NCBI GenBank assembly: GCA_044224515.1
Contig: JBGAKH010000014.1
Coordinates: forward strand, 58,596-122,595
Reading direction: 5' to 3'
DNA from: JBBATK01 sp044224515
GTDB lineage: Bacteria; Bacteroidota; Ignavibacteria; Kapaibacteriales; NICIL-2
DNA: 64,000 nucleotides
Part shown: piece after piece, positions 27,336 through 36,671 of the stretch
How the letters are laid out: every line of letters starts with the position of its first letter
Position numbering within the stretch: position 1 is the stretch's first letter
Translations under genes and position numbers: made by a program
Notes under the pieces: model-generated
Told to the model about the DNA's origin: nothing
Database searches by the model: none
The model's input: only the letters and a program-made list of their open reading frames with translations

Positions 27336-28103
27336 CTAGATAGCAGTAGTGGACTCGTGGTCAAACTCAGCGTTGAGGGCGGGATCTAGAGAGATACGAT
27401 CGTCAAACACAAAGCAACCGCCGCGATAGTGGTCTTCGCCCACTTCTTCGAAGTACTTTAAAATACCGCCGTCCAACTGATAGGTATTTTCGAAGCCCTG
27501 TTCCACCATAAAGGCACCGGCTTTCTCGCAACGAATGCCTCCGGTGCAAAAAGTCACTATGGTCTTCTTCTTAAGTTCGGGGTCAAGTTCAGAAACGAAC
27601 TTGGGGAAGGTGCGAAAATGCTTGATGTCGAGTAGGAGCGCCTTGTCAAAGCTTCCGTACTCCGTCTCATAGGTATTACGTGTATCAATCATCACAAGGT
27701 CGCGTCCTTCATCCAACCACTGTTTGAGTTCTTTGGCGCTGACGCGTGGAGCAGTCCACTTAGCAGGATCGATGTTATGACCCATTGGAACCAACTCTTG
27801 TTTGATTTTGACCTTCATACGTTTGAAGGGAGTTGAGTCGCTATAGCTGGGTTTGTAATCCTCAATGTCCGCGAAGGGAGGATAGGAACGCAGGAGGTCC
27901 CAGATGCCGTTGACTTGTTCATCGCTGCCCGCAAGGAACACGTTGATGCCTTCCGGACTCAGAATGATCGTACCTCGCAAGCCGCGTTCGCGACAGATGC
28001 TCCGAATCTCCATACGGATACTACGAATCCATTCGGGATCCAATGTAACGAACTTATAGGCGGATATGTTGAGAATAGGCTTGGCCGCAGTCTGAGATTC
28101 CAT
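27336..28103 (-). CDS. trhO: TrhO/YceA-like rhodanese-domain protein (tRNA U34 hydroxylase family), short form
   Basis: The family makes 5-hydroxyuridine at the tRNA wobble position with oxygen. This copy is 255 aa. Residues 1-100 form the acylphosphatase-like N-domain (GLRGTIILSPEGINVFLAG). Residues about 115-235 are the rhodanese domain, with the active loop CTGGIRC starting at Cys186 and DGGILKYFEEVG after it. VSAKELKQWLDEG and VMIDTRNTYE are further family markers. It ends soon after CFVFDDRISLDP, where longer members have a further Cys-rich tail, so it belongs to a short version. It is divergently oriented from der. Confidence 0.85.
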   Translation of the reverse strand: MESQTAAKPILNISAYKFVTLDPEWIRSIRMEIRSICRERGLRGTIILSPEGINVFLAGSDEQVNGIWDLLRSYPPFADIEDYKPSYSDSTPFKRMKVKIKQELVPMGHNIDPAKWTAPRVSAKELKQWLDEGRDLVMIDTRNTYETEYGSFDKALLLDIKHFRTFPKFVSELDPELKKKTIVTFCTGGIRCEKAGAFMVEQGFENTYQLDGGILKYFEEVGEDHYRGGCFVFDDRISLDPALNAEFDHESTTAI

Positions 28104-28135
28104 AGCGAAATAGGGGTAATTACGAGCACTTTGTA

Positions 28136-28143
28136 CAAAATTA
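28136..28143 (-). promoter_or_regulatory. Candidate -7 element for trhO
   Basis: On the minus strand this reads TAATTTTG, a match to TAnnTTTG, 33 nt before the trhO ATG. A TTG at the correct distance was not found, so the call is partial. Confidence 0.4.
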
Positions 28144-28217
28144 CAAAAAGCAAGCTGTGCGGCACAGGGCTCAATCCAACGCTTTTTGCGAAATTGCAGG
28201 TCATCCGAGGATCACTT

Positions 28218-29540
28218 ATGAATGTCGTCGCAATCGTAGGACGCCCAAATGTGGGAAAATCTACGCTCTTTAACCGAATTATTGAGCGTCGAGAGGCTAT
28301 TGTGGAGTCCGAACCCGGCGTGACGCGCGATCGACTCTATGCCACTGCCGAGTGGAGCGGAAAAGTTTTTACGCTCATTGATACCGGCGGTATTGTGACG
28401 GCCAGTCACGAACTATTCGACAAAGCTATTCGCGAACAAGCCATGATGGCTATCGAGGAAGCTGACTCGATCGTGTTTGTGGTTGACGCGGTGGACGGAG
28501 TCACCCCAATGGATGTCGAGATCTCTCGCATCTTACAATCTTCTCACAAGCCTATTACACTGGTTGTCAATAAATGCGACAACGTGGAGCGAGATGCACA
28601 CGCTGCTGAGTTTTATAGTCTCGGATTCTCGGAGATCTATCCGATATCGGCTATGAGTGGTCGTAGTACCGGCGATTTTCTTGACGTGATTACAAATGGC
28701 CTGGTCGTCGAAGAAGCAGAAGAAGACGAGCGGCTGCGCGTCGCAGTGGTTGGACGTCCTAATGTTGGCAAGTCATCTCTGACCAATGCACTTCTTGGAA
28801 AAGAGCGGATGATCGTTACCCCGATTGCAGGAACGACGCGTGATGCAATTGACAGTGTGCTCACATACTATGGACGTGAGATCGTGCTTATCGATACCGC
28901 CGGTCTGCGAAAGAAGAGCGCTGTAAACGAGAATATTGAGATGTATAGTGTGCTACGAACAATGCGTGCCATTGAGCGCTGCGACGTCGCCATTGTCATG
29001 CTCGATGCCACACGTGGATTGGAGCACCAAGACAAGCAGATTATCCATGATGTGGTTGCTGCCCGCAAAGGCGTACTGATCGCCGTGAACAAGTGGGATG
29101 CCATCGAGAAAGACACGATGACCGCAACGCACTTCACCAATACGTTACGTGACGAACTGGCAATGTTCGATTACATCCCGGTGGTTTACATCAGCGCACT
29201 TACCAAACAACGTGTTACGAAAGTCATTGAGATGTCGGAAGAGATTCAGACCCGCCGAAGCTCGCGTATCTCAACATCTAAACTCAACGATGCACTCTTA
29301 AGTGATATTGAAGCAACCCCGCCTCCGAGTGTGAAGGGATTTGATCTGCGCATCAACTACATTACGCAAATCAAAACCGAACCGCCAATGTTTGCGTTTT
29401 TCTCCAACAAACCCGAGCTCATTCCCGATGCGTACAAACGCTTTTTGGAGAGAGCACTGCGCCGACATTGCGACTTGGAAGGTGTGCCTGTGAGTTTCAG
29501 CTTCCGCAAAAAGAACAGACGCTTGACCGACGAAGAATAA
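28218..29540 (+). CDS. der: Ribosome assembly GTPase Der (EngA)
   Basis: Der is an essential GTPase with two tandem G domains that helps build the 50S subunit. The 440-aa protein shows both Walker A motifs, GRPNVGKS at residues 8-15 and again near residue 180, with DTGG and DTAG switch II motifs and VNKCD and VNKWD base-recognition motifs. A KH-like C-terminal domain follows (DLRINYITQIKTEPPMFAFF). The length is typical. The frame is open about 100 codons upstream, but MNVVAIVGRPNVGKS and a GAGG ribosome site 8 nt before it set the start at 28218. Confidence 0.96.
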   Translation: MNVVAIVGRPNVGKSTLFNRIIERREAIVESEPGVTRDRLYATAEWSGKVFTLIDTGGIVTASHELFDKAIREQAMMAIEEADSIVFVVDAVDGVTPMDVEISRILQSSHKPITLVVNKCDNVERDAHAAEFYSLGFSEIYPISAMSGRSTGDFLDVITNGLVVEEAEEDERLRVAVVGRPNVGKSSLTNALLGKERMIVTPIAGTTRDAIDSVLTYYGREIVLIDTAGLRKKSAVNENIEMYSVLRTMRAIERCDVAIVMLDATRGLEHQDKQIIHDVVAARKGVLIAVNKWDAIEKDTMTATHFTNTLRDELAMFDYIPVVYISALTKQRVTKVIEMSEEIQTRRSSRISTSKLNDALLSDIEATPPPSVKGFDLRINYITQIKTEPPMFAFFSNKPELIPDAYKRFLERALRRHCDLEGVPVSFSFRKKNRRLTDEE

Positions 29541-29677
29541 CCAAGCGCAACGAAGAATCGGAACAATATGCTGTCGAAGGACGGGAGCAGTGCTCCGGCG
29601 CTTCGCACCACGATCCGACGACACTGAATCGCACGACAGCCGGACAGCGCCTCGTCAAGACTTCAGAGTAATGAAAA

Positions 29678-29704
29678 AAAAGCCCGCGTAAAGCGGGCTT
29701 TTTT
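29678..29704. terminator. Rho-independent terminator after der, bidirectional
   Basis: AAAAGCCCGC pairs with GCGGGCTTTT around a GTAAA loop, with eight A residues before and six T residues after. It is a textbook terminator and works on both strands, between convergent der (plus) and the lytic transglycosylase (minus). Confidence 0.9.
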
Positions 29705-29796
29705 GTTAGTACTGTTTTCTGAGTGTTGTCTTGCAGCGTTAGGTTGTACTACTGCTAAGTCGACTTCAGTGCGTGGCTGCATTCAAGGTCGCTTGA

Positions 29797-32367
29797 CTAC
29801 TGAAGACGAATACGTTGGCCGATGCGAATAGCTTCACCGGATTTATTCAAGCTCAACAGTTTGTCGATGCTGATGCCGTACTTGTGAGCGATGCGATACA
29901 TTGTGTCGCCGGACTTCGCCGTGTAGTACTTCGCAACTTTGTTGACAGTTTTGGGTGCCGCTTCTGAGCTACCTTTTGAGTTTTGCGGAACATAGATTTT
30001 CAAGCTTTGACCTGCCAACAGGGTTCCGTCTGCAATCTTGGGGTTCCAACTCTTGAGTTGTCCCTCGCGTACTCCAAATTCTCCGGCAATGTTTCCGATG
30101 TTATCACCGCGCTTAACCTTATAGATTTTAAGCTTGGTTGCAGCGGGAACATCCTCATCTTCACTTTGATTCGAACGAGCGATCGATGTTGATGTGCCTT
30201 GAACCGGAATCTTTAGTCGCTGACCTGCGAGCAAGCCTTTACGCGGTTTAAGACCGTTTGCTTTAGAGATAGCTGAAATGCTCGTATTGTAGTCATCAGC
30301 GATTTGTGCCAGTGTCTCGCCGCGACTTACCTTGTGGATGACAGTCTTGGTGGCGTTTTTCTTCTGTGAGTTTTCGGTAGCAGCCTGTGTTTTCTCGATC
30401 GGAGTTTTTTTCTCCTTGTCTGCCGAAGCGAGTGAGGAATTGTCGGCAGACGGTGCTTGCGGCACTACGGTGTTCGGCGTGCCGGCTGCCTTGGCAGGGG
30501 CATAGATCACAAGCTTTTGACCGAGTTGGACGCTGTTGTTATCGATGGGTAGGTTGTTCCAGTTGCGAAGGTCGGTCAGGCGCACACCATAGCGGTTTGC
30601 AATGCTATAGAGGGTCTCTCCTTGCTGAGAAACAGTATGCACGAGAGCTTTGGAGCGTTGAGGAGGAACAATTTGCTGATCTGCAGTGCTTGTTCCTTGA
30701 TCACTGTCTTTAGCCGGAGCTTCGACGGAAGTGCTAGGCGATCCTTGATTCTGAATAGGCACCGGATTCGAAGAGGTGGCGGAGCCGGGATTGGACTTGG
30801 AGTTTGTAGCTTCTTGATTCTCGGCAAGATTGTCGGAGTTGTCAACTGCTTGCGTCGCGCGAATGGACTCAACCGGAATCCGTAGGATTTGTCCCGGACG
30901 CAATTTTACCTTTTTGCCACCCAACTCGTTTGCATTCGTAACATCGTTAACGGGAGCGTTATAGGCTGCCGCAACCATGGCCAGAGTTTCGCCACGCTTC
31001 ACTTCATGCAAGACCCACGGAAGTTTTTGTTCGGGTGTGAGCTCAGAGAGGTTATCGGCAAAGGTGCTGCGAACACCCTGGGGCAAATGCAGGGTGTAGG
31101 AACCTTCGGGAGGTGTGCTATACTTCAACAGGTCTGTATTCAAGTTGCGGATATCCTCAACACTAACACCGGCGCATTGCGCAATGGCTTTGAGCGAGAT
31201 TGCCTCATTCACGGTCATGGTATCGCACTTAAACTCCGGTTCCATGTTCAGCTCGGATTTACGGAAGCCGTATGCCTCATGCTGCATGGTGATGAGCGTT
31301 GCGGCGATGTACATGGGAACATACTCACGTGTTTCGCGAGGCAGATACGCTCTAATCGCCCAGAAATCCGGATTCTCAACTCCTGATGCCTTGATGGCAC
31401 GTTTCACACCATTCAGACCGCAGTTGTAAGCAGCCAGAGCAAGGTGCCAATTTCCAAGTTCGTTATTGAGATCGCGAAGGTGACGCATTGCGGCGCGCGC
31501 AGCTTTTTCCGGATCGCGTCGATCATCCGTCCATTGTGTCACACGAAGGTTGTAGAGCTCGCCGGTCGACTGAATGAACTGCCACATTCCAACTGCACTG
31601 GCACGTGATACGGCTTTGGGATTCAAAGCGCTCTCAATCATTGCCAGGTGAATGATTTCCTCCGGCATCTTTTCTTCCTTGGCTATCTGGCGCAACATGG
31701 GGAACCACTTGGTAGTGCGCTCTATCCATCGTGAAAAGTACTTGCGTCCTTTGTCACTGGTTAGGAAGTCAATGCAGCGAGACACAAACTCATTCTGGGT
31801 TAGAGGAATGGTGGTCATCAGGCTCGTACCCGGGCCCTTGGTAGGTGCTTCCACCGGCTTTGTCAGCGGAAATATGCTCGCCTTCTGTTGACTGCGCTCT
31901 ACCTCTTGAAAGATCTTCTCGCGAAGAATAAAAAGAGGGGAGTTCTCACCCAAATTGTCGATCGAGCGAATGTAACTTTCGTAATCCTCGATCACGGATT
32001 GCGCAAGGTCCGTGTAGTCTTCGTTCTGCTCAATACCGGGAGTACTGGCCAACTTGTTGAGTTCGGCAATAGCGCTCTCAAAGTAGCGCGTTGCCTTTAC
32101 GGTGTCGCCACGCTCGATTGACCCCAAGCCACGCAAGTAGTATTGACGGGCTTCTTCGAGACGTTGATTAACAGCATCACTGCTGCTGCGTTTGGCTGAT
32201 GCGTCGTCTAAATCGCTGTACTCATCAGGAAATACTACAGTGCTTTTCGTTGCCATAGGCGCGGGCTGCTGTGGCTTTTCCTGCTGTGCTACTGCCGGGA
32301 CGATACACCACATGCCCAATGCGAAGACAGTGCATCGCAACGAGGTGCGGAGGGAGCCTAAGTCCAT
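29797..32367 (-). CDS. Membrane-bound-type lytic transglycosylase (MltD-like), SLT plus five LysM
   Basis: It cleaves the glycan strands of peptidoglycan between MurNAc and GlcNAc. The 856-aa protein has a signal peptide (to about residue 28, AVAQQ). A helical region follows, then the SLT domain at about 225-340 with catalytic Glu245 in AMIESALNPKA, SAVGMWQFIQSTGELYNL and LALAAYNCGLNGVKRAI. Five LysM modules start near residues 455, 575, 685, 750 and 815, each with the pattern V..GET or SGDT and IA..Y or YG. Low-complexity Ser/Pro/Gln linkers separate them. MltD usually has two or three LysM modules, so five is long. An AGGAG ribosome site precedes the ATG, and a full-consensus promoter lies at 32462-32492. 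Confidence 0.9.
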   Translation of the reverse strand: MDLGSLRTSLRCTVFALGMWCIVPAVAQQEKPQQPAPMATKSTVVFPDEYSDLDDASAKRSSSDAVNQRLEEARQYYLRGLGSIERGDTVKATRYFESAIAELNKLASTPGIEQNEDYTDLAQSVIEDYESYIRSIDNLGENSPLFILREKIFQEVERSQQKASIFPLTKPVEAPTKGPGTSLMTTIPLTQNEFVSRCIDFLTSDKGRKYFSRWIERTTKWFPMLRQIAKEEKMPEEIIHLAMIESALNPKAVSRASAVGMWQFIQSTGELYNLRVTQWTDDRRDPEKAARAAMRHLRDLNNELGNWHLALAAYNCGLNGVKRAIKASGVENPDFWAIRAYLPRETREYVPMYIAATLITMQHEAYGFRKSELNMEPEFKCDTMTVNEAISLKAIAQCAGVSVEDIRNLNTDLLKYSTPPEGSYTLHLPQGVRSTFADNLSELTPEQKLPWVLHEVKRGETLAMVAAAYNAPVNDVTNANELGGKKVKLRPGQILRIPVESIRATQAVDNSDNLAENQEATNSKSNPGSATSSNPVPIQNQGSPSTSVEAPAKDSDQGTSTADQQIVPPQRSKALVHTVSQQGETLYSIANRYGVRLTDLRNWNNLPIDNNSVQLGQKLVIYAPAKAAGTPNTVVPQAPSADNSSLASADKEKKTPIEKTQAATENSQKKNATKTVIHKVSRGETLAQIADDYNTSISAISKANGLKPRKGLLAGQRLKIPVQGTSTSIARSNQSEDEDVPAATKLKIYKVKRGDNIGNIAGEFGVREGQLKSWNPKIADGTLLAGQSLKIYVPQNSKGSSEAAPKTVNKVAKYYTAKSGDTMYRIAHKYGISIDKLLSLNKSGEAIRIGQRIRLQ

Positions 32368-32700
32368 TCATTCTCCTTCAATAAAATGTATCACGAACGG
32401 TGCGTTTCGGCACTATATAGCGACCTGTAGTCGCGCAGTGATGGGAAAGTGCACCAACCTGCAAAATTAGCCCAAGTTTTCCACAGTCGCAAATAAAATG
32501 GACCTTGAGTGTCAGATTCTTTACACAATTAAAGACACCAAGCTCTTTCACTCTGCGTGCTTGTTAGGTTGCGGACGTCTTGCTTCTGCTCAGATTGTGA
32601 GGAGTCTTTATGCTTGGTTCTATCAAACTACTCCTCTTCCATAAGCACTTTCTTGGTTAAATTCGACTTCACGCATCGATGCGAAACGCGCGCCAAGGGA
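32368..32700. other. Divergent promoter region
   Basis: These 333 bases separate the divergent transglycosylase (minus) and PilM-like (plus) genes. The clear content is the minus-strand promoter at 32462-32492. No plus-strand TAnnTTTG box was seen. No gene is visible, although the plus-strand frame of the next gene is open back to 32557. Confidence 0.5.
32462..32492 (-). promoter_or_regulatory. Bacteroidota-type promoter for the lytic transglycosylase
   Basis: On the minus strand TTG (32492-32490) is followed by 20 nt and TAATTTTG (32469-32462), a full match to TTG-N17-23-TAnnTTTG. The predicted leader is about 90 nt. Confidence 0.65.
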
Positions 32701-33690
32701 ATGGAATCAGCACACCGCACACTTAGTATTAGTTGTACATCGAATTCCGTCGTCAGTACCTTAAGTCAGTATGGACCAAAAGGTATTGAGATTTTAGACA
32801 TTGGGGAACTCGATGAGCCGTTGGCTATCTCGAGTCCTAATCACATCTCCGACAACGCAAAGCTCTCCGCACAACTGCTTGGCTTGGCTGAATCGTCGCG
32901 AACTCGTGCCGATCGCTTGCACCTTTCGCTGCCTTCTTCAAGTGTTCACTACCGCATACTTCCTGGACTACATACTGCCGGATCTGAAGTACTGTCTGAA
33001 CTTCTCGAGCTGGAAATGATGCATGCTCGGGAAATTGCAGGCATGGTGTCTCTAAGTGCCCGTCTGGTACCCCTGCATTATTCAGATTTGCCTGAAAATG
33101 GTGTGCATGAGGGACAAACCCTAGTTTTGATATCAGATGCCGAAGTGGAGTTCTGTGTTCGTGAGTTGGCGGCTACGATGGGCTACGCCGAGGTGCAGAT
33201 TCGTTCTTCTTTCGAATGTGCAGAGCAAAGTTTCCGTTACAACTATCCTGAGAAGCGCAACCAAAACGTCGCACTGGTGTCAATCGACGAGCATGAGCTG
33301 ACGGTGGGATTGTACGGTGAAGGACGTCTCAACTACCTGCACAACGTCGATGCGGTTGCGTCAGCAGAGTGCGCTGAAACGCTCTGCACGGTGCTCGACG
33401 AAATGCTTGAACAGCGCGTTCCGGAGTTGCATACGGTAGCCTTGTACGGCTTCGACATTAGTCCGCTCTTGATTCGTCGTCTTAAAGCTGGCCTTGACAG
33501 TCGTGTTCGCGAAGTGGAACGTCTGAATGCCTTTCGCATGTGTCAGTCTGCCATGGATGACGCGCATCGCAAATACGCCGCTCTTTACGCTCACCGCTAT
33601 GCGGTTTGCGTCGGAAACGCACTACCGGTTTCCGCCCTTGCCACAGAGATTATTCAACCGGGTCAACGTGCCGTCGCCGAAGCCTACTAG
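32701..33690 (+). CDS. PilM/actin-like ATPase-fold protein (putative)
   Basis: The 329-aa protein is not a confident family match, but its layout resembles PilM/FtsA-like actin folds. It has an early strand-rich lobe (RTLSISCTSNSVVSTL), a middle with FRYNYPEKRNQNVALVSIDE followed by LTVGLYGEGRLNYLHNVD, then a regular-helix region and the TVALYGFDIS strand, and near the end a YAVCVGNALP segment like the closing AxGxALR motif of PilM. The sharp phosphate-binding DIG motifs are degenerate (SIDEHELTVGL), so ATP binding is doubtful. It is monocistronic, with no pilN, pilO or pilQ nearby. The ATG at 32701 follows AAGGGA very closely. Confidence 0.5.
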   Translation: MESAHRTLSISCTSNSVVSTLSQYGPKGIEILDIGELDEPLAISSPNHISDNAKLSAQLLGLAESSRTRADRLHLSLPSSSVHYRILPGLHTAGSEVLSELLELEMMHAREIAGMVSLSARLVPLHYSDLPENGVHEGQTLVLISDAEVEFCVRELAATMGYAEVQIRSSFECAEQSFRYNYPEKRNQNVALVSIDEHELTVGLYGEGRLNYLHNVDAVASAECAETLCTVLDEMLEQRVPELHTVALYGFDISPLLIRRLKAGLDSRVREVERLNAFRMCQSAMDDAHRKYAALYAHRYAVCVGNALPVSALATEIIQPGQRAVAEAY

Positions 33691-34216
33691 GGCTAACTCT
33701 TGCGCCAGGTCATTATCGGTACCGTCTGAAGGTTTTCTTGCTAGTACTCAGCAGTGATTCCTAGCCACAGAAGTGTCGTACTCTCAGCATCGCGCTCATA
33801 AAGTCTTCACAGGACGATGAAGCAGAGGGCACAGGTCAATACACAAAATGAGATCACGAGTATAGTGTGCTGCAGCGTTGCGACCCCGGTTTATACTGAA
33901 TCAGCCGGAGAAAGGATCGTACACGGACTTTTTAAGCTGAGTTGCTTTCTATGCCTGTGCGAGCGGGGCTTTTCCAGTAGACCAAGAAGCGCAATCCTAG
34001 GCTTGTGGAGACCGACTTCGCTCGACTGAGATTCTTAGAAGCGAACCCCACTTTCCAACTGCATCGTTACATTTTTCGAGTTAGCGTGTTAGTTAACCGA
34101 CGACGGAAAGTAAATGGTCTGTCTCGTAATGCAGTTCTGAAGGCCTGTGAATCTGGAGAGCTTTCGGATATCTGATGGCATAAACTACCGACGGTTGTTT
34201 CATAAGACTCAGTTGT
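33691..34216. other. Intergenic region, nothing recognised
   Basis: These 526 bases lie between two plus-strand genes. No coding stretch with family features, no strong hairpin and no full-consensus promoter was seen. The promoter of the IgGFc-binding-like gene must lie here. Confidence 0.4.
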
Positions 34217-36610
34217 ATGAATCCCACTTCTTTGTTTAATCGAGTTTCTTTGCTCCTCGTTATCCTGCTCAGTCAGGCTTTGACCGGGCAGCAGAGTAGT
34301 AGAGGACGTGACTTCTATCTTAGCTTTTTACCGAACTATCACGAGACGCAGAGTGCAACGACGGACTCGCTCTACATCTACATCGTCGCCCAGGTACCAA
34401 CCAGCGGAACCATAGAGCTCACGACGCGTAGTGGGAAGTCTCGAACCATTTCGTTTACCATCAGCAACCCACAGAATATCTACTCAATTTCTTTAGCCTG
34501 GCAGGACTACGAGCTTCTAGGATACAACTCACCCTATTTGAGTGACGCCTTCACAGGTACTCGTGAGTTGGAAAAGGCTTCGACCCAGATGATTGCGGTG
34601 CACGCAGATCAGGATGTTGCTGTCTATGCTCTAAGTAAAGCACTGAAAACCAGCGATGCAACGCTTGTCTTTCCTACCACTTGTTTGGGACTAGATTACA
34701 GAATCTTGAGTTTCAAGAGCGATGGCCGTACGCAACGAAATGCTCCAACCGATCAATACACACCTTCGGAATTCTGCGTTGTTGCAACGGAAAACAACAC
34801 GCAGCTTACCATCTCCACGACATGTCCAACAACCTCCGGAGCTCGCTCACTTAGCGTAAATCTCCGGCGAGGACAGTCTTACTTGGTTCAAGCGCAGTTC
34901 AGTACACAGAATCTGAACTATGATCTGAGTGGATCCACCGTGAGTGCAACGAAGCCGGTTGCTGTTTTTTCCGGACATCAACGAGCATGGATTCCTCTCA
35001 GCGGAGCGATGACATCGCGGGATTGCTTGTATGAGCAAATGCTTCCCGTCAGTGTGTGGGGTACCAAATACGTTCTCACGCCCTTAGCTCAACCCTTGTA
35101 TGGAACCACCCAAGGAAACGATCTGTACAGAGTGTTAGCGGCTGAAGACAACACTGTTCTGGAGCTCAATGGAAAAGTACTGGTAACCTTATCAAAGAAT
35201 ACATTCTTTGAAAGCAACCTGACTCAAGCCGGACTCTTAAATGCTTCCAAACCAGTTCTGGTAGCCTTGTACAAGAAATCTGCTTCGGTTGGTGGTAACG
35301 ATGATGGCGATCCATTTATGATGGTTATTCCACCACGGCGTCAGTATCTGTCCTCATACCGCTTCACCAATGTGCAAGTGGCTTCGGTGTACCATCAACA
35401 ATATGTGACGCTTATCGTGTCGACCAACGATGTCGCAAGCCTGCAGTTAGATGGAGCACCACTCAAAGCCACATTCACCGCGGTAGGGTCATCGTGCTAC
35501 TCCTATGCATCTATTGCAATGAAAGACGGCGCTCACGAGATCAGCTGCGCATCCCCTTTTGGACTTTATGTTTATGGCTATGGAAACGCTGACTCCTATG
35601 GCTACGTTGGGGGTATGGCATTTTATCCGGATAGTCCCGACATTCATTTGGATGCCGGTGAAGACCTGGAGATTTGTCCGGGAAGTTCTGTGCTTCTCCA
35701 TGTAGATCATGCAGGAAAGAACATCAAGTGGACGCCTTCAACCGGACTACGTTGCGATACCTGCGTAAGCACGGTTGCCTCACCCGCTGTAACGACAACC
35801 TATATCGTTCGCGGCATTGATTCGTCGGGCTGCAGTAGTATCGACACCGTAGAAGTGAAGGTGCGTTCTCTCGAAGTACACTATCGTTTGGGAGCGGAAG
35901 ATGCCTCGGATTCACTCACAACGATGATTGGCTCTGACTTTGATTTGGGCTTGTACGCAGAATCGGAAGCATGGTCAAAGATTGTAACGAACTCGGTGAC
36001 TGCTACGATAAGGGTAGACGAACATCTTCTTCACTCGCTGGACTCAATTGTTCGCGGCCCGGCCTTACCGGAGTCTTGGCGCATTGAGGTTATTGACTCA
36101 CTGAGCGACCCACTCCAAGGTGTTCTCGTCGTTCATGCCTGGGGTGACAGTGCCATCACAACAAGTGGCAGGCTGTTCTCTGTGGTGTACCGAAGCTTGT
36201 TGGATACTGCGTTCAGTTTGCGACCGCAGTTAAAGGTGGCAAGCACCGCGGTTAATACTATCTGTTCCTCCAACACTTCTGAGACGGCAGTTATTCAGTT
36301 ATCCGGGTGTGCCGTAAGTCTTCGGCATGTAGTTCTTTCTCCCTTCACAACGACGCTTTATGCACCGCATCCGAACCCGGTGAGCGCTATGACTCTGTCG
36401 TTTGAGTATAGTTTGGCCTTTGCGGCAGCTGTTGACATACGACTGTACGCGACAGATGGATCACTCATCCACAGCGAGTCTGTTACATCCGCCTCGGCAG
36501 GGATACACAGTCAGGAGATCGATCTCAGCGCTGTTTCAAATGGAGTGTATATGCTTGTGCTTCACTGCGACAATGTGCTTCAAAGAGTACCTATAGTCGT
36601 ACATCGCTGA
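34217..36610 (+). CDS. Secreted IgGFc-binding-like protein with Ig-like repeat and T9SS sorting domain
   Basis: The 797-aa protein has a signal peptide (SLLLVILLSQALTGQ). Residues about 27-470 resemble the IgGFc-binding N-terminal domain: GRDFYLSFLPNYH at the start, VVATENNTQLTIS, LRRGQSYLVQ, GSTVSATKPVAVFSGHQ, EQMLPVSVWGTKYVLTPLA and YRVLAAEDNTVLELNG. One Ig-like repeat follows (EICPGSSVLLHVDHAGKNIK). The C-terminal 85 residues (PHPNPVSAMTLSFEY, NGVYMLVLHCDN) form a T9SS sorting domain. It is probably a surface adhesin carried by Sov. It has its own terminator at 36612. The real ligand is unknown; the domain name does not imply antibody binding here. Confidence 0.85.
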   Translation: MNPTSLFNRVSLLLVILLSQALTGQQSSRGRDFYLSFLPNYHETQSATTDSLYIYIVAQVPTSGTIELTTRSGKSRTISFTISNPQNIYSISLAWQDYELLGYNSPYLSDAFTGTRELEKASTQMIAVHADQDVAVYALSKALKTSDATLVFPTTCLGLDYRILSFKSDGRTQRNAPTDQYTPSEFCVVATENNTQLTISTTCPTTSGARSLSVNLRRGQSYLVQAQFSTQNLNYDLSGSTVSATKPVAVFSGHQRAWIPLSGAMTSRDCLYEQMLPVSVWGTKYVLTPLAQPLYGTTQGNDLYRVLAAEDNTVLELNGKVLVTLSKNTFFESNLTQAGLLNASKPVLVALYKKSASVGGNDDGDPFMMVIPPRRQYLSSYRFTNVQVASVYHQQYVTLIVSTNDVASLQLDGAPLKATFTAVGSSCYSYASIAMKDGAHEISCASPFGLYVYGYGNADSYGYVGGMAFYPDSPDIHLDAGEDLEICPGSSVLLHVDHAGKNIKWTPSTGLRCDTCVSTVASPAVTTTYIVRGIDSSGCSSIDTVEVKVRSLEVHYRLGAEDASDSLTTMIGSDFDLGLYAESEAWSKIVTNSVTATIRVDEHLLHSLDSIVRGPALPESWRIEVIDSLSDPLQGVLVVHAWGDSAITTSGRLFSVVYRSLLDTAFSLRPQLKVASTAVNTICSSNTSETAVIQLSGCAVSLRHVVLSPFTTTLYAPHPNPVSAMTLSFEYSLAFAAAVDIRLYATDGSLIHSESVTSASAGIHSQEIDLSAVSNGVYMLVLHCDNVLQRVPIVVHR

Positions 36611-36611
36611 T

Positions 36612-36641
36612 AAAAACTATCACATGGTGTGTAGAATTTTT
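36612..36641 (+). terminator. Terminator after the IgGFc-binding-like gene
   Basis: An A-tract leads into CTA-T-CACA, a TGG loop and TGTG-TAG (one bulged T), followed by AATTTTTA. The hairpin is weak, but the A-stem-T layout and the position just after the stop codon fit a rho-independent terminator. Confidence 0.6.
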
Positions 36642-36671
36642 ACTCAGAGCGTGGCGCAAAGCACTGCAGAG

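Noticed and set aside
30889..31386. 165-codon open frame on the plus strand
   Set aside because: It is the antisense shadow of the SLT-LysM transglycosylase, which has clear domains; the shadow has none.
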